Assembly: GCA_963743825.1 (NCBI GenBank)
Contig: CAVURC010000002.1
Coordinates: 85,245-149,244, forward strand
Length of the DNA: 64,000 nucleotides
Origin: Sva-07 sp963743825
GTDB lineage: Bacteria > Actinomycetota > Acidimicrobiia > Acidimicrobiales > Ilumatobacteraceae
Reading direction: 5' to 3'
Numbering within the stretch: position 1 is the first letter of the stretch; each line of letters starts with the position of its first letter. Under the pieces are notes generated by a model. The model worked only from the letters and a program-made list of their open reading frames with translations, was not told the origin of the DNA and ran no database searches. Shown in pieces: positions 27,183 through 36,266 of this stretch. Both the position numbers and the translations under genes were made by a program.

Positions 27183-28834
27183 CGGATGGTGACGGGCATC
27201 GAGTGTTCGGCTCGAACGTCGGCGTAGAAATCGTTGCCCTTGTCGTCGACGACGATGAACGCCGGGAAGTTCTCGACTTCGATCTTCCACACGGCTTCCA
27301 TCCCGAACTCGGGGTATTCGAGCACGTCGACCTTGCGGATGTTGTCGAGCGCGAGCCTCGCCGCCGGGCCACCGATCGAGCCGAGATAGAACCCGCCGTG
27401 AGCGGCGCACGAATCGGTGACCTGCCTCGACCGATTGCCCTTCGCCAACATGATCATCGAGCCGCCGGCGGCCTGGAACTGCTCGACGTAGCTGTCCATC
27501 CGGCCCGCGGTGGTCGGTCCGAACGAACCTGATGCGTAGCCCTCGGGTGTCTTGGCCGGCCCCGCGTAGTACACGGCGTGGTCGCGGAGGTACTGGGGCA
27601 TCGGCTCGCCCGCGTCGAGGAGCTCCTTGATCTTCGCGTGGGCGATGTCGCGGGCGACGACCATCGGGCCGGTCAGCATCACCCGGGTGGTGACGGGGTA
27701 CTGCGACAGCTCGGCGAGAATGTCGACCATCGGTCGGTTGAGATCGATGTGCACGGTCTCGGCGTCGCCGAGGTGTTCGTCGCCGATCTCGGGCAGGAAC
27801 CGAGCGGGATCCTGTTCGAGCTGTTCGAGGAACACACCGTCCTTGGTGATCTTGCCGAGTGCCTGGCGGTCGGCCGAGCACGACACCGCGATGGCGACCG
27901 GGCACGATGCTCCGTGGCGCGGGAGCCGGATGATGCGCACGTCGTGGCAGAAGTACTTGCCCCCGAACTGGGCGCCGATGCCGGTGCTCTGCGACAGCTT
28001 CAACACCTGCTGTTCGAGGTCGAGGTCGCGGAAGGCATGCCCCTGCGGTGAGCCGGTGGTGGGCAGCGAGTCGAGGTAGCGCGTCGACGCGAGCTTGGCG
28101 GTCTCGACCGCGAACTCCGCCGACGTGCCGCCGATCACGATGGCGAGGTGGTACGGCGGACATGCCGACGTGCCGAGCGACTGCATCTTGTCGAAGATCC
28201 AGGGGAGCAGCGTGGCCTCGTTGAGCAGCGCCTTGGTCTCCTGGTAGAGGTAGCTCTTGTTCGCCGAGCCACCGCCCTTGGCCATGAACAGGAACTTGTA
28301 GGCGTCGCCGTCGATCGCCGAGATCTTGATCTCCGCCGGCAGGTTCGTGCCGGTGTTCTTCTCGGTGTACATGTCGAGCGGCGCCATCTGGCTGTAGCGC
28401 AGGTTCGATGTCTGGTACGTGTCGTAGATGCCGTGGGCGATGGCTGCCTCGTCGCCGCCGCCGGTGAACACGAATTGGCCCTTCTTGCCCTTCACGATCG
28501 CCGTGCCGGTGTCCTGGCACATCGGCAGGACGCCACCGGCCGCGACCGCTGCGTTCTTGAGCAGATCGAGCGCGACGAAGCGGTCGTTGTCGGAGGCCTC
28601 GGCGTCGTCGAGGATGTTGCGCAGCTGCTGGAGGTGCCCGGAGCGCAGGAAGTGGGCGATGTCGTGCATCGCCTCGGCCGTGAGGCGGCGGATCGCCTCG
28701 GGCTCGACCTTCAAGAAGGTGCCAACGGGAGTGTCGAACGTCGACACGCCGTCGGTGGTGACGAGGCGATACTCGGTGTCGTCGGCCCCCAACGGGAGCA
28801 GTTCGGTGTACGTGAACGGGGGAACCTCAGCCAT
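27179..28834 (-). CDS. fum: Fumarate hydratase, class I (iron-sulfur)
   Basis: 551 residues, single-chain class I type carrying both the alpha and beta regions. Likely [4Fe-4S] ligands are in LPMCQDTG and in the HGASCPVAIAVSC region. Other landmarks are FLFMAKGGGSANKSYLYQETKALLN, CPPYHLAIVIGGTSAE, the beta-domain GPMVVARDIAHAKI and YAGPAKTPEGYASGSFGPTTAGRMDSYV. It hydrates fumarate to malate in the TCA cycle. Class I enzymes are oxygen-sensitive, so a class II partner may exist elsewhere. TAGGCT lies 6 nt upstream of the ATG. Confidence 0.95.
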   Translation of the reverse strand: MAEVPPFTYTELLPLGADDTEYRLVTTDGVSTFDTPVGTFLKVEPEAIRRLTAEAMHDIAHFLRSGHLQQLRNILDDAEASDNDRFVALDLLKNAAVAAGGVLPMCQDTGTAIVKGKKGQFVFTGGGDEAAIAHGIYDTYQTSNLRYSQMAPLDMYTEKNTGTNLPAEIKISAIDGDAYKFLFMAKGGGSANKSYLYQETKALLNEATLLPWIFDKMQSLGTSACPPYHLAIVIGGTSAEFAVETAKLASTRYLDSLPTTGSPQGHAFRDLDLEQQVLKLSQSTGIGAQFGGKYFCHDVRIIRLPRHGASCPVAIAVSCSADRQALGKITKDGVFLEQLEQDPARFLPEIGDEHLGDAETVHIDLNRPMVDILAELSQYPVTTRVMLTGPMVVARDIAHAKIKELLDAGEPMPQYLRDHAVYYAGPAKTPEGYASGSFGPTTAGRMDSYVEQFQAAGGSMIMLAKGNRSRQVTDSCAAHGGFYLGSIGGPAARLALDNIRKVDVLEYPEFGMEAVWKIEVENFPAFIVVDDKGNDFYADVRAEHSMPVTIR

Positions 28835-28876
28835 GCAACGAGCCTACGACCGCGCACCGAACCCGAGGAATCCAGC

Positions 28877-28925
28877 GTTCTCGTGAACTCGTGCGCGAAT
28901 AGTTCGCGCACGAGTTCACGAGAAC
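28877..28925. repeat. 23-bp perfect palindrome, copy 1 of a twin pair
   Basis: The arm at 28877-28899 (starting GTTCTCGTGAACTCG) is exactly complementary to 28903-28925, with loop TAG. It begins 9 bp past the stop of the esterase gene. The inner 22 bp of each arm and the loop are identical to the element at 30337-30387. Confidence 0.92.
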
Positions 28926-28934
28926 GGCCGGGAC

Positions 28935-30291
28935 CTACTTCGACATGAAGATGACGTCGTCGGGGATCTCGGTCGTGGCCGGGTCGATCATCTCGCCGCC
29001 GCGGAAGATCGAGTCGAGGAACGTGATCGCGAAGGTGTTGGTCAGGTCCTGGGCGCGCTGGATGTCCATGATGCCGTCGCCGCATCCCTGCGCAGCCTGC
29101 GACTCGAGGAGCGGACGAGTCAGGGCCTGGAGGTCCTCGGGCCACGTGGGGAGCAGCTCGAGGTACCGGCACGCATTCGTGAAGCTCTGATGCTGGCCGG
29201 CGACGAGTTCGACCCGGTAGAGCGGATCGCTGCTGGCGAACTCCCACGCCCGCGTGACGTTCGGCTCGACCGGCGTCGACACATCGTCGGTCCCGACGAT
29301 GATCATCTGCGGCACGGTGATCGAGGCCAGCTGTTCATCGGTGATCGACTTGCGGTTGCGGGCGGCCTCGATCTCCTCGGGCGTCAGCTCGGGAGCGGCC
29401 GGATCGTCTGCGTTCGCGCACCGGTCGACACGATCGGGATTCGTCGTCGTGGTGGTGCTCTCATCGATCGGAGGTCGGTCGCCGCCGATCGCCGGTGCGA
29501 GCGGAATGATCGCATCGACGCGACCATCTGCGGCCACGGCACCCAGTTCGTTCTCGTAGCCCGTGACCGCGGCGAAGGTCGTGAAGCCGCCCACCGAGTG
29601 GCCGGTCACGGCGATGCTCTCCGGGTCGACGTTGGCGACGAATCCGACGGTTTCGGTGCTCGTCGGGTCGAGCATCCCGTTGATCATCGCCTGGATGTCG
29701 TTCACGCGATTCAGCGCGGTGACCGGACCGGTGGTGCGGGTGCAGAGCAGGTCGTCGAGCGCGGTGTTGCCGGTGTGATCGGCGGAGGCGACGATGTAGC
29801 CGTAGCTGGCGATCGCCTCGGTGTAGTCGGAGGCGATGTAGCGCAGACCGCCGCTGCCATGGGAGTAGATCACCAGCGGGAACGGGCCGTCGGCCGACAT
29901 GGACGTCGGTTCGGCGTCGACGGCGTTGTCGGAGATGTCGGACAGACCTGGGATCAAGGTGTACTCGTGCGCCGGGGCACCCGCTGCGTCGTCGAGTGGG
30001 AACCACACGTCGACCGTCAGCGGCCGTTCACTGGTCGGCGTTGATCGTGATCGTCTTGACCCCCACGTCGTAGGGGCCGGGCGGGAGTACCTCGAACGGC
30101 TCCAGCGGGGCCTCGGTGTCGACGGGAGCGTCCGTGGTCGGAGTCGTGTCCGGTGTCGTCGACTCGACCACCTGCTCGGTCGTCGCTGTCGGCTCCACTG
30201 CGTCGGTCGAGGTGCTCGTGTCGTCATCGCTGGAGCAGGCGGCGAAGACGAGGGCGGAGGCGATGGTCAGGGCGATGAGGGGAGAGCGCAC
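28935..30291 (-). CDS. Secreted alpha/beta hydrolase (PAF-acetylhydrolase/chlorophyllase-like) lipoprotein, one frameshift
   Basis: About 450 residues. The N-terminus, in the frame ending at 30028, has a lipoprotein signal (IASALVFAACSS) and a Thr-rich linker, ending DVGVKTITINADQ. The hydrolase continues in the second frame as RPLTVDVWFPL. The core has PFPLVIYSHGSGG (oxyanion region), ITVTGHSVGGF (nucleophile elbow GHSVG), a likely acid in IIVGTDDVSTPVE and a His in VELVAGQHQSF. Substrates are probably ester lipids or polymers. A matching palindrome stands on either side of the gene. It is followed downstream by the fumarase gene on the same strand. Confidence 0.8.
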
Positions 30292-30336
30292 GTCGGCAAG
30301 CTAGTGAGCCGGGTGATCCACCGCCCAGTTGGTCCA

Positions 30337-30387
30337 GCTTCTCGTGAACTCGTGCGCGAATAGTTCGCGCACGAGTTCACGAGAAGC
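30337..30387. repeat. 24-bp perfect palindrome, copy 2 of a twin pair
   Basis: The arm at 30337-30360 (starting GCTTCTCGTGAACTCG) is exactly complementary to 30364-30387, with loop TAG. It lies 14 bp past the stop of the TauE/SafE gene and 45 bp upstream of the esterase start, so it could serve as terminator of the former. Confidence 0.92.
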
Positions 30388-30401
30388 GCCGGCCGGGGCG
30401 G

Positions 30402-31124
30402 TCAGAACGTTTCGATGAGGAGGGCGGTCGCGGCGACCGTGCAGATCACGAGGACCGCCGGGCGGATCACCGTTGGATCCAGGTGGTCCTTGATCAGCCT
30501 GGCGGTGACCACCCCGAGGGCGATGCCGGGCAGCAGCAGCGCGGTGAGCTGCCACTGGCGAACCCCGATCTCGCCGGCAAGGGCCAGCGCGCTGACCGAG
30601 AGGATTGCTCCGATGGAGAAGAACGCCGAGATCGTCGAGCGCATCGTCGCCGGATCACTGTTCTGGTAGGTGAGGGCCATCGGAGGCCCACCGACGCCGG
30701 TCGTCGTCCCGGCGAATCCCGATGCCAGGCCGGCGACCATGAGCGAACGATCGGTCGGGCGGAACCGGATACTCGTCATCGACGCGGCAACGGCGAACAA
30801 CACCGAACCGGCGACCATGATCGCCAGCACCTGGTCGGACAGTGCAGCCACCACCAGCGCACCGAGGATCACTCCGGGGACACGACCCAGCAGGGCGAAT
30901 CCGACCTGTCGGTGTTCGATGTGGGTGCGGTCGATCCACGCCACCGTGAACGTGAGCGGCAGGACGCACAGCACGATCGCCACCGGAATGAAGTCGGGGT
31001 CGGCGAAGGCCAGGACCGGGGACGCGATCATCCCGACACCGATGCCGATCGACGCCTGCACCGTCGCTCCGACGTACACGGCGAACACGCACGCCAAGGC
31101 CATACCGATCGAGAGGCCGAACAT
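30402..31124 (-). CDS. TauE/SafE family (TSUP) sulfite/organosulfur exporter
   Basis: 240 residues, about eight hydrophobic segments. The two internal family repeats are visible: GATVQASIGIGVGMIASPVLAF in the first half and GFAGTTTGVGGPPMALTYQNSD in the second, the latter being the hallmark of the second repeat. TSUP proteins export sulfite, sulfoacetate or similar anions. The substrate is not clear here. Its ATG overlaps the stop of hrpB as ATGA, so the two are translationally coupled, with no obvious functional link. Confidence 0.87.
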   Translation of the reverse strand: MFGLSIGMALACVFAVYVGATVQASIGIGVGMIASPVLAFADPDFIPVAIVLCVLPLTFTVAWIDRTHIEHRQVGFALLGRVPGVILGALVVAALSDQVLAIMVAGSVLFAVAASMTSIRFRPTDRSLMVAGLASGFAGTTTGVGGPPMALTYQNSDPATMRSTISAFFSIGAILSVSALALAGEIGVRQWQLTALLLPGIALGVVTARLIKDHLDPTVIRPAVLVICTVAATALLIETF

Positions 31125-33655
31125 CAACGGTCCTTCATGCGGTTGGGGGCGGCAGTTGCGGGATCGATCGGCCACTGGTGTTTCGGATAGCGCCCGGCCA
31201 TGTCCTTGCGGACATCCGCCCACGAACCACTCCAGAAGCCGGGGAGATCGGCGGTGACCTGGATCGGTCGATCAGCCGGCGACAGCAGATGCAACCTGAT
31301 CGGAACACCCCCAGCAGTCGGATGATCGACCACGCCGAACAGATCCTGCACGCGCACTGACGCATCGGGCTGCTCACCGCTGTAGTCGATCGGCGCCGAC
31401 CGACCGCTCGGCAGGTCGAGCCGTGTCGGGGCGAGGTCGTCGAGCCGGCTCCCCACCGACCACGGCAGCTGGCTCCGCAGGACCATGACGAGGTCGAGCC
31501 GATCGAGGTCGCCGCGTCCCGTTGCGCCAGGGAGGTACGGCGCGAGCCATTCATCGAGCGTGCTCACGAGTGCACTGGTCGACCAATCGGGCCACGGGTC
31601 GCCGAGCGTCCGGTGGAGGAACGCGACGCGTTGCTGCAGGCTCCGGGCGGCGTCGGTCCAGCGAAGCACGCGCAGCTCGGTCGATCGCACACGGGCCATG
31701 AGTGCTGCCGTGGTCTCGTCGCCAGGCTCGGGACGCCCCGTTCGGCGACCGAGCTGGATGGCGCCGAGCCGCCGCTCGACCGATTCCACGAGGTCGTCGC
31801 GGTCGGTGTCCCATTCCACGATGCGTCGCTCACTGATGTCCGGGCCGAACGCGGCGATCACCTCGTCGGCGTCGACGGCTGCGGCGAGCCGGATGCGTGC
31901 GCGATCGCGTCGGCCATCGAGGTCGGCGACCACGACGAACAGCTCGTCCGACAGTGAGTCGTCCTCGGGCAGCCAGGCGCCCGACCCCGAGCGGAGTTGG
32001 AACTGACCGGTGCGGCGCTGGCCGGCCAGCCGGTCCGGGTAGCCGAGCAGGAGAACGGCACCGGCCCGATCGGGGTCGACGCGGTCGAGATCGAACTCGA
32101 TGCGGGCCCGCCGGGCGAGGTCGGCGGCACGTTCGCGGAGCCGATGCACGGCGCCACGATCGGCTGCGTCGTGGCGGTCACGTCCGCACAGCACGGCGAC
32201 CCGAAGCGCGATCTCCGCGGGGAGATCGTCGGGACGTCCACGGAAGATGTCACGTTCCTCGACGAGCGTGGCGACGACGCAGGCGAGCGAGGTCCGGTCG
32301 ACGGCCACCATGCGGGCCAGCCGGGGGTGGACGGGCAAGCCGAGCATCGTTCGACCGAGTGGGGTGATCGAGCCGTCGTCGGCATCGATGGCGTACAGGT
32401 CGCGGAGGAGCTCGCGCGCCTGAGCCAGTGCACCCGATGGCGGCTCGTCGATGAATCGAAGACCGTCGCCCCCACCCCACGCTGCGAGCTCGAGTGCGAA
32501 TCCGGCGAGATCCGCTTGCAGGATCTCGGGCGATCGGTGGCGTGTGCGCGTGCCGTGCTCGATCTTGCTCCACAACCGATATGCGGCGCCCGGTTCGGTG
32601 CGACCGGCTCGACCGGCGCGTTGCTCGGCGGACGCACGGCTCGTCGACACCGTGGTGAGCCGGGTCAACCCCGTGCGTGCGTCGAAACGTGGTTCACGCG
32701 CGAGGCCACTGTCGACCACCACGCGTACGCCGTCGACCGTCAACGACGTCTCGGCGATGTCGGTCGAGAGCACGACGCGCCGCCGGCCCGGTGGCGATGG
32801 GGCGAGCGCAAGATCCTGTTCGGTGGTGGTCAGCGCGCCGGCGAGCGGGTAGATGTCGACGTCAGGTCCCACCACGTCGTTGAGCTGCGACTCGGCCCGG
32901 CGGATCTCGCCGATTCCCGGCAGGAAGACCAGGATGTCGCCGGACTGCTCGCGCAGCGCCCGTGACACCGCGGCGACGACGGCAGGTTCGATCCGGTCGG
33001 GTCGAGCGGGCCCACGCTTCGTCGAGCGACCCCGCGCTCCACCCGTCGGCGCCTGCGGCATCCAGTGCATCTCGACGTCGAACATCCGGCCGTCGCTCGC
33101 CACCACCGGCGCCTCGAGCAAGCGGGTCAACCCATCGACGTCGGGAGTGGCCGACATCGCCAGGATCCGGAGGTCGGGCCGGATCGTCGATGCGACGTCG
33201 AGCGCGAGCGCGAGGCCGAGGTCGGTGGTGAGGTTGCGTTCGTGTACCTCGTCGAAGATGACGATGCCGACGCCGGGCAGTTCGGGATCGTTCTGGAGAC
33301 GGCGCGTGAGCACCCCTTCGGTGACGACCTCGATGCGGGTGCTCGGCCCGATGTGACGCTCATCGCGGGTCTGGTAGCCGACGAGCTCGCCGACCGCCGT
33401 TCGCGTCGTCGAGGCCATCCGTCGGGCAGCGGCGCGCGTTGCGAGGCGACGAGGCTCCAGCATGACGATCCGCTGCTCGCCGAGCCAGGGTTCCCCGAGG
33501 AGTGCGAGCGGGACGACCGTGGTCTTGCCGGCGCCCGGTGGAGCGACGAGCACCGCCCGACGATGGTTGCGGAGTGCAGTGCGAACGTCGTCGAGTGCCT
33601 CGACGACAGGAAGATCGGGGAGGCCAGGTTGGTCGCGCGATGGCCCGCTGGGCAC
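31124..33655 (-). CDS. hrpB: ATP-dependent helicase HrpB
   Basis: DEAH-box helicase of the HrpB family, 843 residues from GTG 33655. Motifs in order are VAPPGAGKTTVVPLALL (I), EPRRLATRAAARRMA (Ia), FDEVHERNLTTDLGLAL (II), LAMSATPDVDG (III), DILVFLPGIGEIRRAE (IV) and QRAGRAGRTEPGAAYRLW (VI). The long HrpB-specific C-terminal part follows (RLHLLSPADRPIQVTADLPGFWSGSWADVRKDMAGRYPKHQWP). The cellular role is poorly known in bacteria. ATG at 33700 is also possible but would overlap the upstream gene by 41 bases, whereas the GTG leaves 4. Confidence 0.95.
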   Translation of the reverse strand: MPSGPSRDQPGLPDLPVVEALDDVRTALRNHRRAVLVAPPGAGKTTVVPLALLGEPWLGEQRIVMLEPRRLATRAAARRMASTTRTAVGELVGYQTRDERHIGPSTRIEVVTEGVLTRRLQNDPELPGVGIVIFDEVHERNLTTDLGLALALDVASTIRPDLRILAMSATPDVDGLTRLLEAPVVASDGRMFDVEMHWMPQAPTGGARGRSTKRGPARPDRIEPAVVAAVSRALREQSGDILVFLPGIGEIRRAESQLNDVVGPDVDIYPLAGALTTTEQDLALAPSPPGRRRVVLSTDIAETSLTVDGVRVVVDSGLAREPRFDARTGLTRLTTVSTSRASAEQRAGRAGRTEPGAAYRLWSKIEHGTRTRHRSPEILQADLAGFALELAAWGGGDGLRFIDEPPSGALAQARELLRDLYAIDADDGSITPLGRTMLGLPVHPRLARMVAVDRTSLACVVATLVEERDIFRGRPDDLPAEIALRVAVLCGRDRHDAADRGAVHRLRERAADLARRARIEFDLDRVDPDRAGAVLLLGYPDRLAGQRRTGQFQLRSGSGAWLPEDDSLSDELFVVVADLDGRRDRARIRLAAAVDADEVIAAFGPDISERRIVEWDTDRDDLVESVERRLGAIQLGRRTGRPEPGDETTAALMARVRSTELRVLRWTDAARSLQQRVAFLHRTLGDPWPDWSTSALVSTLDEWLAPYLPGATGRGDLDRLDLVMVLRSQLPWSVGSRLDDLAPTRLDLPSGRSAPIDYSGEQPDASVRVQDLFGVVDHPTAGGVPIRLHLLSPADRPIQVTADLPGFWSGSWADVRKDMAGRYPKHQWPIDPATAAPNRMKDR

Positions 33656-33659
33656 GGGG

Positions 33660-34202
33660 TCAGCCGAGCGAGGGGGAGCCGCGGAACGGCCCTGGGTCAC
33701 CGGGGCCGGGCACCGGGATCGAGGTCCACCACGTGACGGCGGCGATGGCGTCGGCGACCGCTTCCCACTCGTGCGGGTTCCAACCCTCGGCGGCCGCAGC
33801 GACGACCCCGTCGACCCGTGTGAAGACGAACGCCGGGAGTTCGTCGAGGCCCATTGCCTTGACGGCGGCGCGTTCGGGGTCGCAGAACACGAGGAACCGG
33901 TCGGCGAGTGGACCGAGGAACGTGCGCGCCTCGACCGGGCCGGCGGTGACGATCAGATTGATTCGTGCATCGGAGCCGCGGAACTGTTCGAGCACCCGGC
34001 TGGCGGCACGCAGGATCCACGAACTCTCGTTGGTGTACGGGTCGAGGACGACCGACGCGAGATGGAAGGTGGTCAGCCATTCCATGACCGGGCGGGCTTG
34101 CCCGAGCCCACCGTCGACGAGTGGCGTGAGGACGAGATCTGTCGGGAGCTTCTCGCCGACCTTCGACGGGACGGTGCGTGTGGTGTCGGAAGTCGTGTCG
34201 GC
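33660..34202 (-). CDS. Hypothetical protein, thioredoxin-like fold suspected
   Basis: 180 residues from GTG 34202. The first third contains DLVLTPLVDGGLGQARPVMEWL and HLASVVLDPYTNESSWILRAASRVLEQF. The second half, RINLIVTAGPVEARTFLGPLADRFLVFCDPERAAVKAMGLDELPAFVFTRVDGVVAAAAEGWNPHEWEAVADAIA, follows the strand-helix order and LPAFVF cis-proline-like turn of thioredoxin-fold domains, but no CxxC is present. It ends GDPGPFRGSPSLG. Directly upstream of hrpB (4-base gap), so probably in one operon. Function unknown. Confidence 0.55.
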   Translation of the reverse strand, partial: ADTTSDTTRTVPSKVGEKLPTDLVLTPLVDGGLGQARPVMEWLTTFHLASVVLDPYTNESSWILRAASRVLEQFRGSDARINLIVTAGPVEARTFLGPLADRFLVFCDPERAAVKAMGLDELPAFVFTRVDGVVAAAAEGWNPHEWEAVADAIAAVTWWTSIPVPGPGDPGPFRGSPSLG

Positions 34203-34294
34203 CACGGGGCGCGATCGTAGCGACTGACACGGTTGATCGGGGTATTCGTCGTCACCGCGAGACGTCACCCGCACCGGCGGCTACGGTCGCGGGC

Positions 34295-35107
34295 GTGCAT
34301 CCGATCGAGCATCTCCGCTACGTCGCTCGGGCGCAGGGGGCGGATCCGACCTCGCTCGTGGAGGAGACGGCGCACGCGCTCGGATCGCTTCGTTTCGATC
34401 CATCGGGCCTGGTGGTTGCCTGTCGACGCATCGTCGAACGGCACCCGTTCACGGGGCCGTTGTGGTGGTTGTGCGCGAACGTGTCGACGTCGGCCGAACC
34501 GTTCGAGGCGGTGTGGGAGTTGGCCGACGAGATTCGAAGTGACCCCACCGGGTCGAATCTGGCGGCGGTGATTCCCGACGAGGCGACGGTCGTGACGATC
34601 GGCGACCCCGACGTGATCGGTGCGGGATTGATCCGTCGTGGCGACATTCGCGTGGTGGCACTCGACGCCGGACACACGGCGACGTCATTCGTGCGGCGCA
34701 TGGAGCGCTACGACGTCGACGTCGAGCCGGTCGACTCCGGTGTTGCCGGGGTTGTGGCTCATCACGCCGACGTGGTGCTGATCGAGGCACTGGCGGTCGA
34801 TTCCGGTCGGGCGGTCGTGCCGGTCGGGTCGTCGACCATCGCTGCGGCCGCGCTGGCGTGGGGCACACCGGTGTGGCTGGTCGCCGGCGTCGGCCGACGC
34901 CTGCCGTCGGGGTTCATCGACGCGATGGTCGCCAAGGTGGTGTCGATGAGCGGCGACGGTGACCCGTGGGATCTCGAGGTCGAGGTGCTCCCCACATCGA
35001 TGTTCACCCACGTGGTCGGCCCGTACGGTCAGGTCCCCATGGGTCCGCCCGCCATCGTCGCCGAGTGCCCCATGGCCCACGAACTCCTCCGCCACAGCCC
35101 CATCTGA
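34295..35107 (+). CDS. Hypothetical protein with eIF2B/NagB-like features
   Basis: 270 residues from GTG 34295, which has TACGGT 7 nt upstream. The central part reads IPDEATVVTIGDPDVIGAGLIRRGDIRVVALDAGH, then ADVVLIEALAVDSGRAVVPVGSSTIAAAALAWGTPVWLVAGVGRRLP. That order (opening strand, loss of an aspartate-rich switch, 'effector' strand followed by a Gly-Ser and a protected pocket) resembles the eIF2B-alpha/ribose-1,5-bisphosphate isomerase fold. The match is weak and no catalytic residues can be assigned. Divergent from the 33660-34202 gene. Confidence 0.5.
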   Translation: MHPIEHLRYVARAQGADPTSLVEETAHALGSLRFDPSGLVVACRRIVERHPFTGPLWWLCANVSTSAEPFEAVWELADEIRSDPTGSNLAAVIPDEATVVTIGDPDVIGAGLIRRGDIRVVALDAGHTATSFVRRMERYDVDVEPVDSGVAGVVAHHADVVLIEALAVDSGRAVVPVGSSTIAAAALAWGTPVWLVAGVGRRLPSGFIDAMVAKVVSMSGDGDPWDLEVEVLPTSMFTHVVGPYGQVPMGPPAIVAECPMAHELLRHSPI

Positions 35108-35148
35108 CCCGCCCCACCGGTCGCGACGTCGTCGGCCCGCTCCCACCG

Positions 35149-35198
35149 GTTTGCGTGACGGTTTGGTTGGGCCGTCCCAATGGAAATGCAACGCAAAC
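35149..35198. repeat. Imperfect hairpin related to the element at 36169
   Basis: GTTTGCGT (35149-35156) pairs with ACGCAAAC (35191-35198), with further pairing of TTGGG/CCCAA near the centre. Its left arm matches the left arm of the 36169 element at about 24 of 29 positions. It fills the gap between two convergent genes, ending 6 bp before the minus-strand stop at 35205. Confidence 0.75.
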
Positions 35199-35204
35199 GT
35201 CGAA

Positions 35205-36129
35205 TCAGGCGGCTGTGGGTGGGTGGGTCGGTGGACGAAGGCGCAGACGCAGGGTGTTGCGGACGAATGCGGAGTGCTTCACCACCTCGTCGTAGGTGTA
35301 CTCGTACACCCGATAGCCGAGGTCCTGGAGTTCGTTTCGTCGTTGTGCGTCTCGCAGCCGGTCGCTCGGCGCCGCATGCCCCTTCTGGCCGCTGACCTCC
35401 ACGACGACGCCGAGCCCGTCGAAGAGGAAGTCGACGCGAGCGACGTGGCGATCGCCGGCGAGGAACACCACTTGCGTGCGAGGGCGTGGCAGCCCCGCCT
35501 CACGGACGAGTTCGAGGAATCGGCGCTCGAGCATGGTGTGGCCTCCTGCATCGGTCAGCATCTCCTCGACCCGCAGACAACCCCACCGGCCCGACCCGCG
35601 CAGATCGGCCAGCCGCCGCAGGATCGTTTCGGGCGACGAGAGGTGCAGGCGAACTGCGCTGTCGATCGCCGCCTCGATCCGCCGGGGATGGGCACGGGCG
35701 AGTGCGAGGTCGAACACCGTGCGGGTCGCCGACATCGTGCGCAAGACCGTCGATCACCACCTGGTCGATCGGCCTCAGTCGAGTGGTGGTGTGCACCACG
35801 AACGGCACGATCGCGGGCCGTCGGCCCCGATCGATGGTGAACTCGACGGCTCGAGGATCGGACCGATCGAGGCCGTGGAGCGCCGCCGCCGCTTCGAAGC
35901 TCACCCAACTGCGCTCGCCGAGGCAGAGCAGCCCGGCGCGGAGGCGACGTCGATGGGTGTCGGGAGACCCTCGCAGGGCATACACACGAGGGGCGATCCG
36001 ATGGATCACTCCGTCGGCGACCAATCGGTTCTGCTGCCAGGCGGAGATGCCGACGTCACGGAGCTGCGCGATGGTCACCACGCCGTCCTGGTCGGCGGCG
36101 AGGTCGGTGAGGGTGGTGTCGAGCTTCAT
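35205..36129 (-). CDS. AbiEi-like/DUF559 protein (one frameshift)
   Basis: About 308 residues. The N-terminus (MKLDTTLTDLAADQDGVVTIAQLRDVGISAWQQNRLVADGVIHRIAPRVYALRG) is the winged-helix domain of AbiEi-type antitoxins, followed by RAGLLCLGERSWVSFEAAAALHGL and VVHTTTRLRPIDQVVIDGL. After a frame change near 35740 it continues TRTVFDLALARAHPRRIEAAIDSAVRLHL and the DUF559 (Vsr-like) domain: LERRFLELVREAGLPRPRTQVVFLAGDRHVARVDFLFDGLGVVVEVSGQKGH, ending RLRDAQRRNELQDLGYRVYEYTYDEV. The acidic D-x-LF...VVEV-G pattern suits a nuclease fold. No AbiEii toxin is adjacent. The role is unknown; such genes occur widely in actinobacteria. Confidence 0.75.
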
Positions 36130-36168
36130 GCCCACCCGTGGGTCGCCAATCGGCGCCGGCGGAAAACT

Positions 36169-36224
36169 CCGGTTTGCGTGACAGTTCTGTTGGCCCGCCC
36201 CAACAGAACTGTCACGCAAACCGG
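36169..36224. repeat. 25-bp perfect hairpin upstream of the AbiEi/DUF559 gene
   Basis: The arm at 36169-36193 (starting CCGGTTTGCGTGACAG) is exactly complementary to 36200-36224, with a six-base loop CCCGCC. It lies 40 bp upstream of the AbiEi/DUF559 start and 42 bp downstream of the next minus-strand gene's stop. Confidence 0.92.
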
Positions 36225-36234
36225 TTGGAGGTGT

Positions 36235-36264
36235 GGGGTGCGGGTGGGGTCCGGCGGGGTGGGG
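36235..36264 (+). other. Potential G-quadruplex stretch
   Basis: Five G runs (36235-36238, 36242-36244, 36246-36249, 36256-36259, 36261-36264) with 1 to 6-nt spacers meet the usual G3+N1-7 rule on the plus strand. It lies between a long hairpin and the stop of the DUF2007-like gene. Pairing capability is inferred from sequence only. Confidence 0.5.
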
Positions 36265-36266
36265 TG

